Part shown: piece after piece, positions 1 through 6,819 of the stretch
Layout: each line of letters opens with the position of its first letter
Numbering within the stretch: the stretch's first letter is position 1
Origin: Sphingomonas sp. CCH9-E2
GTDB taxonomy: Bacteria; Pseudomonadota; Alphaproteobacteria; Sphingomonadales; Sphingomonadaceae
NCBI RefSeq assembly: GCF_001557215.1
Contig: NZ_LSJM01000236.1
Span: 1 to 7,387 of the forward strand
DNA length: 7,387 nt
Direction of reading: 5' to 3'
Position numbers and translations under genes: made by a program
The notes under the pieces: model-generated
What the model was told of the DNA's origin: nothing
Databases searched by the model: none
What the model saw: only the letters and a program-made list of their open reading frames with translations

Positions 1-2
1 CG

Positions 3-788
3 CTCACCGTCACGATCGCGCTTGGCAGCGCCTTCATCGCCACACGCGCGCGGCCGAGCGATCCGGCCGCCCGCGTGGCGGCGTGGCTCGACTATATGGG
101 CAGCGACGCGCATCGCGCCCAGTTCCGCACTGGCAGCTGCTTCATCGACGCGCCCGATCAGACACTGCATCCCGAATGCGTTGCGCTGCGCGGCGACCGA
201 TCCAACGTGCTGCTGCTCGGCGACAGCTATGCCGCGCATCTCTGGCGCGCGTTGGCCGAGCGCTTTCCTGAAATCAATCTGATGCAGGCCAGTGCGACAA
301 CATGCCCGCCGGTCGTTGGCACGCGCGGTGCGCGTTACTGCACGCGGCTGATCGAGAATATGCTCGACGGCCTTGCCACGGATGCCCGGGTTTCACGGGT
401 GGTCCTCGCGGCAAGCTGGCAGGTCGGGGATATCGAACGGCTCGAATCCACGATCCGCGCCCTCCGCGCAAAGGGGGTCGCGGTGACCGTTATCGGCCCG
501 GTCAACAAATATGATGGCGAGGTGCCCCGCCTGCTCTCCACGGCGATCCGCGGCGGCGATCCCGCGGCGATCCAGCGGCATCGGCGCGACAGGCCGGTCA
601 AGGTGGAACGGCTGCTGCGCCCGCGTGTCGAGGCGGCCGGCGCGCGGTACATCTCATTGATCGATATCGAGTGCCCTGGCGGTCGCTGTCGTCCGCTTAC
701 CCCAGATGGGACCCCGTTCCATTTCGATGGCGCACACTTCACCCCCGCTGGCGCGCGCGTCCTGGCAGAGGGTATTGCCGCGCTCTAG
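3..788 (+). CDS. C-terminal SGNH domain of an OafA-type membrane acyltransferase (5' partial)
   Basis: The reading frame is open to the left edge, so the start and the membrane acyltransferase-3 part lie outside; 261 residues are visible. A GTG at 75 could be read as a start, but the frame continues upstream with a hydrophobic stretch (LTVTIALGSAFIATRA) that looks like the end of the last transmembrane helix, so I treat the gene as truncated by the window. SGNH-hydrolase hallmarks are present: block I GDSYAAHLW at visible residues 73-81 (nucleophile Ser codon 225-227), and block V DGAHFTPAGA with Asp codon 726-728 and His codon 735-737. Paired cysteines (SCFI/PECV, TCPP/RYCT, ECPGGRC) suit a periplasmic, disulfide-bonded domain. 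In this family the membrane part passes an acyl group across the inner membrane and the SGNH part places it, often acetyl, on a surface polysaccharide. The polysaccharide cannot be told from here. The stop is TAG at 786-788. No clear terminator follows. Confidence 0.85.
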   Translation, partial: LTVTIALGSAFIATRARPSDPAARVAAWLDYMGSDAHRAQFRTGSCFIDAPDQTLHPECVALRGDRSNVLLLGDSYAAHLWRALAERFPEINLMQASATTCPPVVGTRGARYCTRLIENMLDGLATDARVSRVVLAASWQVGDIERLESTIRALRAKGVAVTVIGPVNKYDGEVPRLLSTAIRGGDPAAIQRHRRDRPVKVERLLRPRVEAAGARYISLIDIECPGGRCRPLTPDGTPFHFDGAHFTPAGARVLAEGIAAL

Positions 789-1511
789 GCACGCCGCCAC
801 AGTGCGCTGCCAGCATCAGACGGGATGTCGGATTTCAACCACCGTGTGTGGAGAGCGTGGCCAGCGCGGCGCGCAAGCTGAGTCAGGCGCAGCGTCTGGC
901 CGCCGTCCATATTGCGACTTTGCATGGCCGGGCAACTTTTCAAAGAGACTGCACGCGCATCGTCCTAGGTCTGTCGGGCGGAATCCATCATGGCCATCTA
1001 CGCGCAGCGCCAAGCGAAGGTCGCGATCCAGTCGTCGGCGATGCAGACGGTGCCGGTGAAGCGCGTTCCCTGCCCCAGCGGGCCCACATCCACGCACAGC
1101 GCTGCGTGAAAATCCCGACCGTTCCGGTCGAAGCTGATCTCGACCTCATGAAATTCGGGAAAGCCCCCGCTCAACCGATGCTGGGCCTTGAACATGGCGC
1201 CTTGGCGCTGAACAGCAGCCGGTCGTGCCAGAGCGGACGACCGCAGATCGCGGCCCGCTCCGACGGTCGCAGCACATGCTCAGCGCCCTGGGCTGCGGCG
1301 GGCATGGCGTCATACCGGGGACCGCAATGTCGGAATGGAAGATGAGGCCATAACCCTTGCCCCAATGACTCTCATCCATCCCGTTGCGCCTCCAACTCGC
1401 AGCACGACGACAATGCGGGGGACATCGTCCCCACAAGCCGGGCTGGAATTCACCCCTGATCTTGATATGCGCAAGCGATGCAAGACCGAAACCAGGGATC
1501 GACGCCGCCCG
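789..1511. other. Long region without a convincing intact gene
   Basis: About 720 bases separate the acyltransferase stop from the preferred start of the beta-propeller gene. Plus-strand open frames here read as arginine-, serine- and proline-rich shadow protein. The only protein-like content is on the minus strand (998-1379, listed separately). A perfect small inverted repeat, CGACCG-TTC-CGGTCG, lies at 1116-1130, but it sits inside that possible remnant and has no T-run, so I do not call it a terminator. No tRNA, transposase or direct-repeat structure was seen. A promoter for the plus-strand gene at 1512 should lie near the right end, but I could not find a convincing -35/-10 pair. Confidence 0.5.
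998..1379 (-). pseudogene. Possible frameshifted remnant or small gene of unknown function
   Basis: Three protein-like stretches follow each other on the minus strand in different frames. From the ATG at 1379 the frame reads MDESHWGKGYGLIFHSDIAV and then PGM. A second frame, roughly 1310-1200, reads AEHVLRPSERAAIC and then PLWHDRLLFSAKAP. A third, from the ATG at 1195 to TAG at 998-1000, encodes 65 residues including FHEVEISFDRNGRDF, DVGPLGQGTRFTGTV and CIADDWIATFAWRCA. The third has strongly GC-rich third positions, like the real genes nearby. The breaks fall where the sense goes from one frame to the next (LLFSAKAP to MFKAQHRL), as a single-base indel would give. Joined, they would make about 125 residues. 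I recognise no family. The first fragment loosely recalls the N-terminus of HprK-like kinases, but this is weak. The 65-residue ORF could also be a real small protein; its ribosome site (AAGG) is poor. All of it may be chance in GC-rich DNA. Confidence 0.22.
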
Positions 1512-2489
1512 ATGTTCGATGAAGCGGCGCAGGAACGGATCTCGCTCGCGCTCGCGCGGCAAGCCTATGCGCGGCGCGAAGTGCGGCTGGTCGAGTCCGA
1601 CCTGAGCGACATGCCGCTGCTGGTTGCATCGCGCCAGGGCCTGTTCGTCGCCGATCGCCGACAGGCCAAGCTGATCGCGAATGGCCTGTTCTTCGGCATC
1701 ACGCTGCGCGACGACCTGATCTACGCCTTCGAATCCTGTGATCTTCCCTATGCGCGCACCAACCTTGGCCGGATCATCCGGCTGCGTCGGCGCGGCGGAA
1801 CGATCGTCGAGCGCGATGTCTTCGCCGAGGGGCTCGACAATGGCTGTCACCAGATCGATTTCGTCGGCGACCAATTGTGCGTCCTCGACACCTATAATCA
1901 GCGCATTCTGACCTTTACCGAAGATGGCACGCCCGTCGACATTCCCCAGCCGCTCGCCGCAGCCGAACACGGTGCGTGGCAGCGCGGCTATCATCACGCG
2001 AACGCGATCCTGGCGGTCGACGACCGGATCCTGCTCATGCTGCATAACGGCGTCGAACGCGGCGACCGATCGAGCCAGATCCTGGTGCTCGATCGGAACT
2101 GGCGTCGCATAGGCGCGTGGGACTTGCCCCATGGCGGATGCCACGATCTCGCGTGCCTGCCCGACGGGACGCTGCTTGCGTGCGGGTCGCCCGCGGGGGA
2201 GTTGATCGCGCTCGACGGCCGCGGCCAGCGGATCACCGCGATGATGACGCGCGGTCTTGCCGTGAGCGATCGCGAGATCGTGGTCGGCGCATCGCAATTC
2301 TCGTCGCGCAGGGCGCGCACCCGCGCGCGCGGCGCGCTCTATTTCCTGGATCCAAGCTGGCGGGTGATGCACGAACTTGCCCTGATCGCCGCGCCGACCT
2401 GTGTGATGTGGCTCGACCGGGTCGATTACGGATGCTGGCACCCATCGGCCCGATTGCCGTCCACACCGCTGGCCGCAGACGCGGGCTGA
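1512..2489 (+). CDS. Beta-propeller-like protein of unknown function
   Basis: From ATG 1512 this gives 325 residues (MFDEAAQERISLALARQAYA...) ending at TGA 2487-2489. In-frame ATGs exist further up (1335, 1365, 1413, 1467), but the added residues are low-complexity and basic and do not look coding; no start has a good Shine-Dalgarno, the nearest being AGGGA about 14 bases before 1512. Blade-like units repeat: GITLRDDLIYAF (62-73), GCHQIDFVGDQLCVLD (111-126), HHANAILAVDDRILLMLH (161-178), GCHDLACLPDGTLLACG (209-225) and RGLAVSDREIVVGAS (247-261). His113, His162 and His211 are each 49 residues apart. This is the pattern of a five- or six-bladed propeller. The lack of a signal peptide or membrane segment suggests the cytoplasm. 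The repeated His residues could bind a metal or form an active centre, but that is inference. It resembles, from memory, uncharacterised propeller families such as TIGR03032 or NHL/SMP-30-like proteins; I cannot assign it. It converges on the TonB receptor gene. Confidence 0.72.
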   Translation: MFDEAAQERISLALARQAYARREVRLVESDLSDMPLLVASRQGLFVADRRQAKLIANGLFFGITLRDDLIYAFESCDLPYARTNLGRIIRLRRRGGTIVERDVFAEGLDNGCHQIDFVGDQLCVLDTYNQRILTFTEDGTPVDIPQPLAAAEHGAWQRGYHHANAILAVDDRILLMLHNGVERGDRSSQILVLDRNWRRIGAWDLPHGGCHDLACLPDGTLLACGSPAGELIALDGRGQRITAMMTRGLAVSDREIVVGASQFSSRRARTRARGALYFLDPSWRVMHELALIAAPTCVMWLDRVDYGCWHPSARLPSTPLAADAG

Positions 2490-2491
2490 TA

Positions 2492-2522
2492 CCCGGCCGC
2501 GACGTTACCCATCGCGACCGGG
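2492..2522. terminator. Hairpin between convergent genes, possible bidirectional terminator
   Basis: CCCGGCCGCGA (2492-2502) pairs with TCGCGACCGGG (2512-2522) across a 9-base loop, giving an 11-bp stem with one C-A mismatch. It lies in the 48-base gap between the beta-propeller stop (2489) and the TonB-receptor stop (2538), where a shared terminator would be expected. No T-run follows on either strand, so it is not a textbook intrinsic terminator; it could instead work with Rho or as a 3'-end stabiliser. The pairing is directly visible; the function is inferred from position. Confidence 0.5.
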
Positions 2523-2537
2523 AAAGCCGACCCGCCC

Positions 2538-5045
2538 CTAGAACCGTGCGCCGAACCGCAGCCCGATCGTGCGCGGGGTGATCGGCACGATATAGGGTCG
2601 CTGATCGCAGGCACCGCATTGTTGGAAGCGGGTGATCTGACCGCGTTCATCCCAGATATTCTGCGCGAACAGCTCGAAGCTGTAGCTCGAGAGTTCGTAG
2701 CCGAAGGCGAGGTTCCCGGTGGTATAGGGTTCGAGCCTCCCGAGCGCGGCCGCCTTGGCAACGCGAATGTCCGATGACGCCGCGCTCTGGTAAGCGATCA
2801 GCCCCTGCACATAGCCGCGTCCCGACCCCATCGGCACCGAGTAGCGCGCGGTGCCCGCCAGTTTGACGCGCGGCGTGACCGGCAGGCGGGTCCCCTTTGG
2901 CGCCAGCACATCGGTGCCGGTCCCGCTACAAATCTGGGTCGCACACAGGTCCTGCCGCGTCTTGGCATCGGTGAACGCGCCCGACACGGTCAGGTTGAGC
3001 CCGCCAAACGTGGCGTTGGCATCCATCTCCACGCCATAGATGCGCGCATCCGGGCCGTTCTGGATGATCGTGAAGCTGTTCGGGCCGAGGAACGAGAACT
3101 GGAAGGCCTTCCACTCCTGCATATAGACCGCGCCGTTGAAGCGCACGCCATCGATCGGCGTCGTCTTCCAGCCTAGCTCGTAATTGTAGAGCTTGTCGGC
3201 GGAATAGGGCGCAACATCGCCACGCCGGTTGATGCCGCCGGGGCGGAAACCGCTGGAGGCGGAGGCATAGAAGAGCAGCCCGTCCTGCGGCTTCCACGTC
3301 ATGTTGAAGCGATAGGTAATGCCCTGCCCCTCGGTCTTCTTGGGCAGCAGCCGACCGCTGGCGTACGTCGCGAGATTGGTGCACGGACTGCCGGCGACAC
3401 TTGCCGGAAGCAGCGTGTTGGTGGGGGCGCCCGAAAGATAGGCGTCGCGCAGCGTTTGCCCGTTGGTGAGATAGCAGCCCGCGACGCCCGTGCGCGAACT
3501 GCCCGCCGCGTTGAACGGCGACGCGGTGTACGGGCGCCCGTCGCCCGGATCGACCCCGGGATTGCGGCCAAAGCCGAAGAAACCGATCAGCGAGTTATCG
3601 TAGATGTAACCGCGCGCACCGGCCGTGAAGGTCAGTTCCGGCGTGAGGTCGAAACTCGCCTCACCAAACATCGCATAATCCTTGTCGACGCGATGCTGCT
3701 GGGTCAGCCACAAGGTGCCCGGCGACCCATTCACGGAAACAGCGCTGCCAAGACCCGGGATCTGATAGTCCTGATGGATGAAGTTGGACTGGCGCTGATA
3801 GAACAGGCCCGCGACGACGCGGAAACGATCCGTGGCCGGGGAGGCAACGCGGAGCTCCTGGCTGGTTTTCTTGAAGTGGTCGCTGCCGATGACGACCTGA
3901 CGCGGGTCGATCGTGTTGCCGGCATTGTCCAGATAGTAGAAATAGCCGGCCAGCCCGCCGACCGAGGCGTAGAGATTGTCATACGCCTCCGAATAATCGG
4001 TGTAATCGCTCGACGAGGCAGTCTTGCGGTCGAGATAGGCACCGGCATAGGTCACGTCCCAGTTGCCGATCTTGCCCTCGATCGTCAGCGCGCCCTGGAT
4101 GAAGCGGTCGCGGCGATATTCGGGGTAGAAATGCTGCACCTGAAGGTCGCCGACGCGCGGGTCATAAGCATAGGTGCCATGCGCGCGCATCTCCTGGTAC
4201 AGCACGGTCGGCGTGACGGTCCAATCCTCGTCGAGATCGACCTTCAGCGCGGCGCGGCCGCCCCAGATGTCGGTGTCGTTATAATTGTCCTCGACGAACG
4301 CGTTGTTGTTGACGGTGATGCCGCCCGGGGTCGGCAGGAAGCTGCGCGTCCCCGGCACATTGTCGATATAGCCCGCGTCACGCTGGTAGAAGCCGACGAC
4401 GCGCAGCGCGATGCTTTCGGCAAGCGGCGTGTTGACCATGCCCTCGATCTTGCCGCCCTGCCCGCCATGCGCGACGGTGTTCACCTCCGCATCGATCCGC
4501 GCATCGAAACCCGCGGTGTCCGGCTTGTTCGTGATGATGCGGATCGTGCCCGCCTGACTCGACGCGCCATAGAGCGTGCCCTGTGGGCCGGAGAGGCTCT
4601 CGATGCGCGCGATGTCGTAGATATGCACGTCGAGCGTGCCGCCGATCGTCGTCACCGGCTGCTCGTCCAGATAGCTGCCGACCGAAGGGAGCGAACCCGA
4701 ATGGTTGCCGTCACCGCCGGACGCGACGCCGCGCATATAGACGGTGGTGGAGCCCGGCTGCGACGTCTGGAACGCGACCGAGGGCAGAAGCTGGGTATAT
4801 TCGTTGAAGTTCGAGATGTTGAGCTGATCGAGCTTGCGCGTGCCGATCGCCTGGATGCTGATCGGAACCGACTGGATATTTTCGTCGCGCTTCTGCGCGG
4901 TGACGACGATCTCGTCCTGATCGGGGGGCAAGTCGGGGGCAGGTCGGTCCTGGGCCTGGGCAGTGGTGGGCAGGATCAGCGCCGTCGACGCGAGCAGCCC
5001 GGATAACACGGCACGACGCACTGAAATGACCATATCGGCCCCCAT
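2538..5045 (-). CDS. TonB-dependent outer-membrane receptor
   Basis: An intact 835-residue receptor, typical length for the family. It takes a specific ligand (siderophore, vitamin, glycan or other small molecule) across the outer membrane using TonB/ExbBD energy. The signal peptide is followed by TTAQA/QD, with likely cleavage after residue 31. A TonB box EIVVTA lies at 45-50, and the plug spans about 55-175 with YMRGV (103-107) and RIESLSGPQGTLYGASSQAG (147-166). The remainder is a 22-strand barrel pattern with SSGFRPGGINRR (597-608), ending in Phe. No N-terminal signalling extension is present, so it does not drive a FecI/FecR-type cascade itself. Two starts are possible: ATG 5045, with no ribosome site, or ATG 5033 (MVISVRRAVLSGLL), which gives a cleaner signal peptide and has a GGGGG run about 6 bases upstream. 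Six cysteines form three close pairs (524/555, 701/706, 810/813), probably in external loops. The ligand is unknown. It lies downstream of a TPR-sulfotransferase in the same direction. Confidence 0.95.
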   Translation of the reverse strand: MGADMVISVRRAVLSGLLASTALILPTTAQAQDRPAPDLPPDQDEIVVTAQKRDENIQSVPISIQAIGTRKLDQLNISNFNEYTQLLPSVAFQTSQPGSTTVYMRGVASGGDGNHSGSLPSVGSYLDEQPVTTIGGTLDVHIYDIARIESLSGPQGTLYGASSQAGTIRIITNKPDTAGFDARIDAEVNTVAHGGQGGKIEGMVNTPLAESIALRVVGFYQRDAGYIDNVPGTRSFLPTPGGITVNNNAFVEDNYNDTDIWGGRAALKVDLDEDWTVTPTVLYQEMRAHGTYAYDPRVGDLQVQHFYPEYRRDRFIQGALTIEGKIGNWDVTYAGAYLDRKTASSSDYTDYSEAYDNLYASVGGLAGYFYYLDNAGNTIDPRQVVIGSDHFKKTSQELRVASPATDRFRVVAGLFYQRQSNFIHQDYQIPGLGSAVSVNGSPGTLWLTQQHRVDKDYAMFGEASFDLTPELTFTAGARGYIYDNSLIGFFGFGRNPGVDPGDGRPYTASPFNAAGSSRTGVAGCYLTNGQTLRDAYLSGAPTNTLLPASVAGSPCTNLATYASGRLLPKKTEGQGITYRFNMTWKPQDGLLFYASASSGFRPGGINRRGDVAPYSADKLYNYELGWKTTPIDGVRFNGAVYMQEWKAFQFSFLGPNSFTIIQNGPDARIYGVEMDANATFGGLNLTVSGAFTDAKTRQDLCATQICSGTGTDVLAPKGTRLPVTPRVKLAGTARYSVPMGSGRGYVQGLIAYQSAASSDIRVAKAAALGRLEPYTTGNLAFGYELSSYSFELFAQNIWDERGQITRFQQCGACDQRPYIVPITPRTIGLRFGARF

Positions 5046-5147
5046 TTTATTGCTTTGTCACGCGAGACTGTGGTGCGGCGCAACAAAGGTCAATTGGGGC
5101 GATAGGCAGCGCTGAAAATCTTCGGCAATTGTGACGTTTCTGCAACG
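5046..5147 (-). promoter_or_regulatory. Leader between sulfotransferase and TonB receptor with candidate promoter elements
   Basis: The 102-base gap is long enough for the receptor to have its own promoter. Reading the minus strand, TTGCCG (5128-5123), an 18-base spacer and TATCGC (5104-5099) form a weak sigma70-like pair. A better -35-like TTGACC (5093-5088) has no good -10 at 16-18 bases. Between these and the start lies an imperfect dyad, TGTTGCGCCGCACCACA (5085-5069; 6 of 8 pairs match), which could be an operator. None of these is strong, and read-through from the sulfotransferase gene is equally possible. Confidence 0.2.
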
Positions 5148-6728
5148 TTACAGATTTGCGGGGGCGTCCGGGTAGCAATCGGTGACGTCGCCCAGCGCCG
5201 CGGCGAGCGGGGCGAGATGCCGGGCAAATGGCCGCCAGGCGCGGTCGCCGCCGGTAAAGATCGGCTGGCGCACCTGTTCCGAACTCGCGGTGCGCACCGC
5301 GCGCTCGGTCTCGTGAAAGGCGAGGCAGGCGGGTTCGAACGCGACACCGCAGGCATCGAGCAAGCGGCGCACTTCCGTTTCGGTATCCGCCACCAGCGCC
5401 TCATGGATCACGCGGTGGACGCGGCCAGGCTGGACACGGTCGAGATGCGCCATCAGCCGCACATAATCGCGATAGTAGCGGCCCATATCGTCGAGCGCGT
5501 AGCTGAATGCCTGGCCCCGGGCGAAATGCTGCTTGAAGTTGGAGAAGCAACAGGCGCGCGGCTCGCGGCGGGCGTCGATGATTACGGCATTGGGCAGGAT
5601 CAGGCGGATCAGCACGACATGCGCCCAGTTGTTGGGCAGCTTGTCGATGAAGCGCGGCCGGTCGGTCCGACGCTGGACGGCAGTGCGGCGCAGATACTCC
5701 GCGCCCAGTTCGCCTGCGCGCCCGGCGGTCAGCGTGGACAGACCATGCGGATAGTCGGAAATGCGCCGCGCCAGCGCGGGCAGGTCGGGCAATTCGGTCG
5801 TGCCCTCGATCGCGCTGTGGCTGGCCAGAATCTGCTCGATCAGCGTCGACCCTGCGCGCGGCATGCCGAGAATGAAGATCGGATCGCGCGCGTCGGATCC
5901 CCAGCCCGCGCGCTCGGCGAAGAAGCCAGGGGTCGCCAGCGCAATGCAGTCGTCGACGAACCGCTCGGTCTCGTCGGCGTCATAGACAAGCTGCGTTCGG
6001 CGCAGCGCATTTCCCGCCGCGTAATGGCCAAAGGCGCGGTCCGCTTCCCCGCGATCCTCGCACGCCTTGCCCAGCGCGAAATCGAGATGGAACCGGTCCT
6101 CGTCGCCCAGGTCAGGGGCGGCGCGGGCGGCCTCCATCGCCGCAATGTCGGCGTCGTCGAACCGCACCGTCTTGAGGTTTGCGAGGCTCCACCACGCCTC
6201 ACCCAGGTCCGGCCGCAGCGCGATTGCACGGCGATAGGCGGCGATGCCGTCCGACTGCCGCCCGACGGTCTTGAGCATATGGCCATAGCTCATCCACAAT
6301 TTGGGCTGCTCGGGCGCCTCGGCCAGCACGCGCTCGTACAGCGTGATCGCCTCCCCGAACGCACCGAGCCGGCCCAGCGCGGCGGCCTTGAGATTTGCGT
6401 GACCGGGATGATCGGGCTCGGCATCGATTAGCGCGTCGAGTTCGGCCAGCGCCTCTTCCGCGCGGTTCTGGCGGTACAGCACCAGCGCCAGGTTGGCGCG
6501 CGCGGCGGTGAAGGCCGGTGCCAACTCGACCGCCCGACGCAGCAAATTCTCGGCATCCTTGAGCCGCCCGATCCGGCCCGCGAGTTCGGCAAGCATGCGG
6601 ATCGCGCGGGCGTCGAACGGGTCGCGCTTGAGATAGGCCTTCAGCCCGCGCTCGGCTTCGGACAGGCGGTTGTCGTGCAGCGCCAGCGCCGCGTCCATGA
6701 GATCGGGTGAGAAGCGCGTCGCGGTCAT
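5148..6728 (-). CDS. TPR-containing sulfotransferase
   Basis: The protein has 526 residues. Residues about 10-245 are TPR helices (for example AENLLRRAVELAPAFTAARA at 59-78, ALVLYRQNRAEEALAELDAL at 81-100, GIAAYRRAIALRPDLGEAWW at 161-180), a protein- or peptide-binding scaffold. The C-terminal half is a PAPS-dependent sulfotransferase: the 5'-phosphosulfate loop is PIFILGMPRAGSTLIEQIL (283-301), followed by the GTTELPDL segment (309-316), the 3'-phosphate region DARREPRACCFSNFKQHF (386-403), and the usual tail SSEQVRQPIF...WRPFARHL (482-505). The P-loop and 3'-phosphate residues look intact, so it is probably active, moving sulfate from PAPS to a hydroxyl or amine. The TPR part suggests a protein or peptide acceptor, as in tyrosylprotein sulfotransferases, but this is inference. 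No signal peptide is seen, so a cytoplasmic location is likely. The ATG at 6728 is the first start after an in-frame TGA; ATG 6698 is an alternative. Neither has a clear ribosome site. The TonB receptor follows in the same direction. Confidence 0.93.
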   Translation of the reverse strand: MTATRFSPDLMDAALALHDNRLSEAERGLKAYLKRDPFDARAIRMLAELAGRIGRLKDAENLLRRAVELAPAFTAARANLALVLYRQNRAEEALAELDALIDAEPDHPGHANLKAAALGRLGAFGEAITLYERVLAEAPEQPKLWMSYGHMLKTVGRQSDGIAAYRRAIALRPDLGEAWWSLANLKTVRFDDADIAAMEAARAAPDLGDEDRFHLDFALGKACEDRGEADRAFGHYAAGNALRRTQLVYDADETERFVDDCIALATPGFFAERAGWGSDARDPIFILGMPRAGSTLIEQILASHSAIEGTTELPDLPALARRISDYPHGLSTLTAGRAGELGAEYLRRTAVQRRTDRPRFIDKLPNNWAHVVLIRLILPNAVIIDARREPRACCFSNFKQHFARGQAFSYALDDMGRYYRDYVRLMAHLDRVQPGRVHRVIHEALVADTETEVRRLLDACGVAFEPACLAFHETERAVRTASSEQVRQPIFTGGDRAWRPFARHLAPLAAALGDVTDCYPDAPANL

Positions 6729-6731
6729 CGC

Positions 6732-6746
6732 GCATGATGATCATGC
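6732..6746. promoter_or_regulatory. Perfect 15-base palindrome beside the sulfotransferase start
   Basis: GCATGAT-G-ATCATGC has two perfect 7-base arms around one central base. It begins three bases upstream of the sulfotransferase ATG (6728) in the 91-base divergent region shared with the transporter gene, and is followed by another palindrome, GCCGCGGC (6745-6752). A regulator dimer bound here would cover the expected ribosome site of the sulfotransferase. This symmetry and position suit an operator, but chance is not excluded and I recognise no known regulator motif. Confidence 0.3.
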
Positions 6747-6819
6747 CGCGGCGCAGCGATCAAGCGCCGTCCGTATTTTTCGTGCTGGACGAACGCCGCT
6801 GCGCTCGCGACAACATTGC

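Noticed and set aside
335..742. 135-residue minus-strand open frame inside the acyltransferase gene
   Set aside because: The plus strand encodes clear SGNH blocks; this frame is arginine/serine-rich shadow protein.
990..1109. Short plus-strand frame starting MAIYAQRQAKVAIQ
   Set aside because: It has GC-rich third positions but reads as the antisense of the more protein-like minus-strand 65-residue frame, and has no motif or ribosome site.
1116..1130. Perfect hairpin CGACCG-TTC-CGGTCG as a terminator
   Set aside because: The stem is only 6 bp, there is no T-run, and it lies within the putative minus-strand coding segment (codons for DRNGR).
1335..1511. N-terminal extension of the beta-propeller gene from ATG 1335
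   Set aside because: The 59 added residues are Thr-, Pro- and Arg-rich with no structure, and no ribosome site precedes 1335; the start at 1512 fits better, though it is not proven.
1146..2441. 431-residue open frame on the minus strand opposite the beta-propeller gene
   Set aside because: It is the antisense shadow of a GC-rich coding strand: its residues lack any recognisable motif, while the plus strand shows regular blade repeats. Only its last part (below 1379) is considered, as part of a possible remnant.
3456..5006. 516-residue plus-strand open frame
   Set aside because: It lies wholly inside the TonB-receptor gene on the opposite strand, is rich in Arg, Asp and Val as antisense frames of GC-rich genes are, and has no family motif.
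5107..5114. 8-base palindrome CAGCGCTG after the sulfotransferase stop as a terminator
   Set aside because: It has no loop and no following T-run, so it cannot form a terminator hairpin.
5217..6431. 404-residue plus-strand open frame
   Set aside because: It is the antisense shadow of the TPR-sulfotransferase gene, which has clear PAPS-binding motifs on the minus strand.
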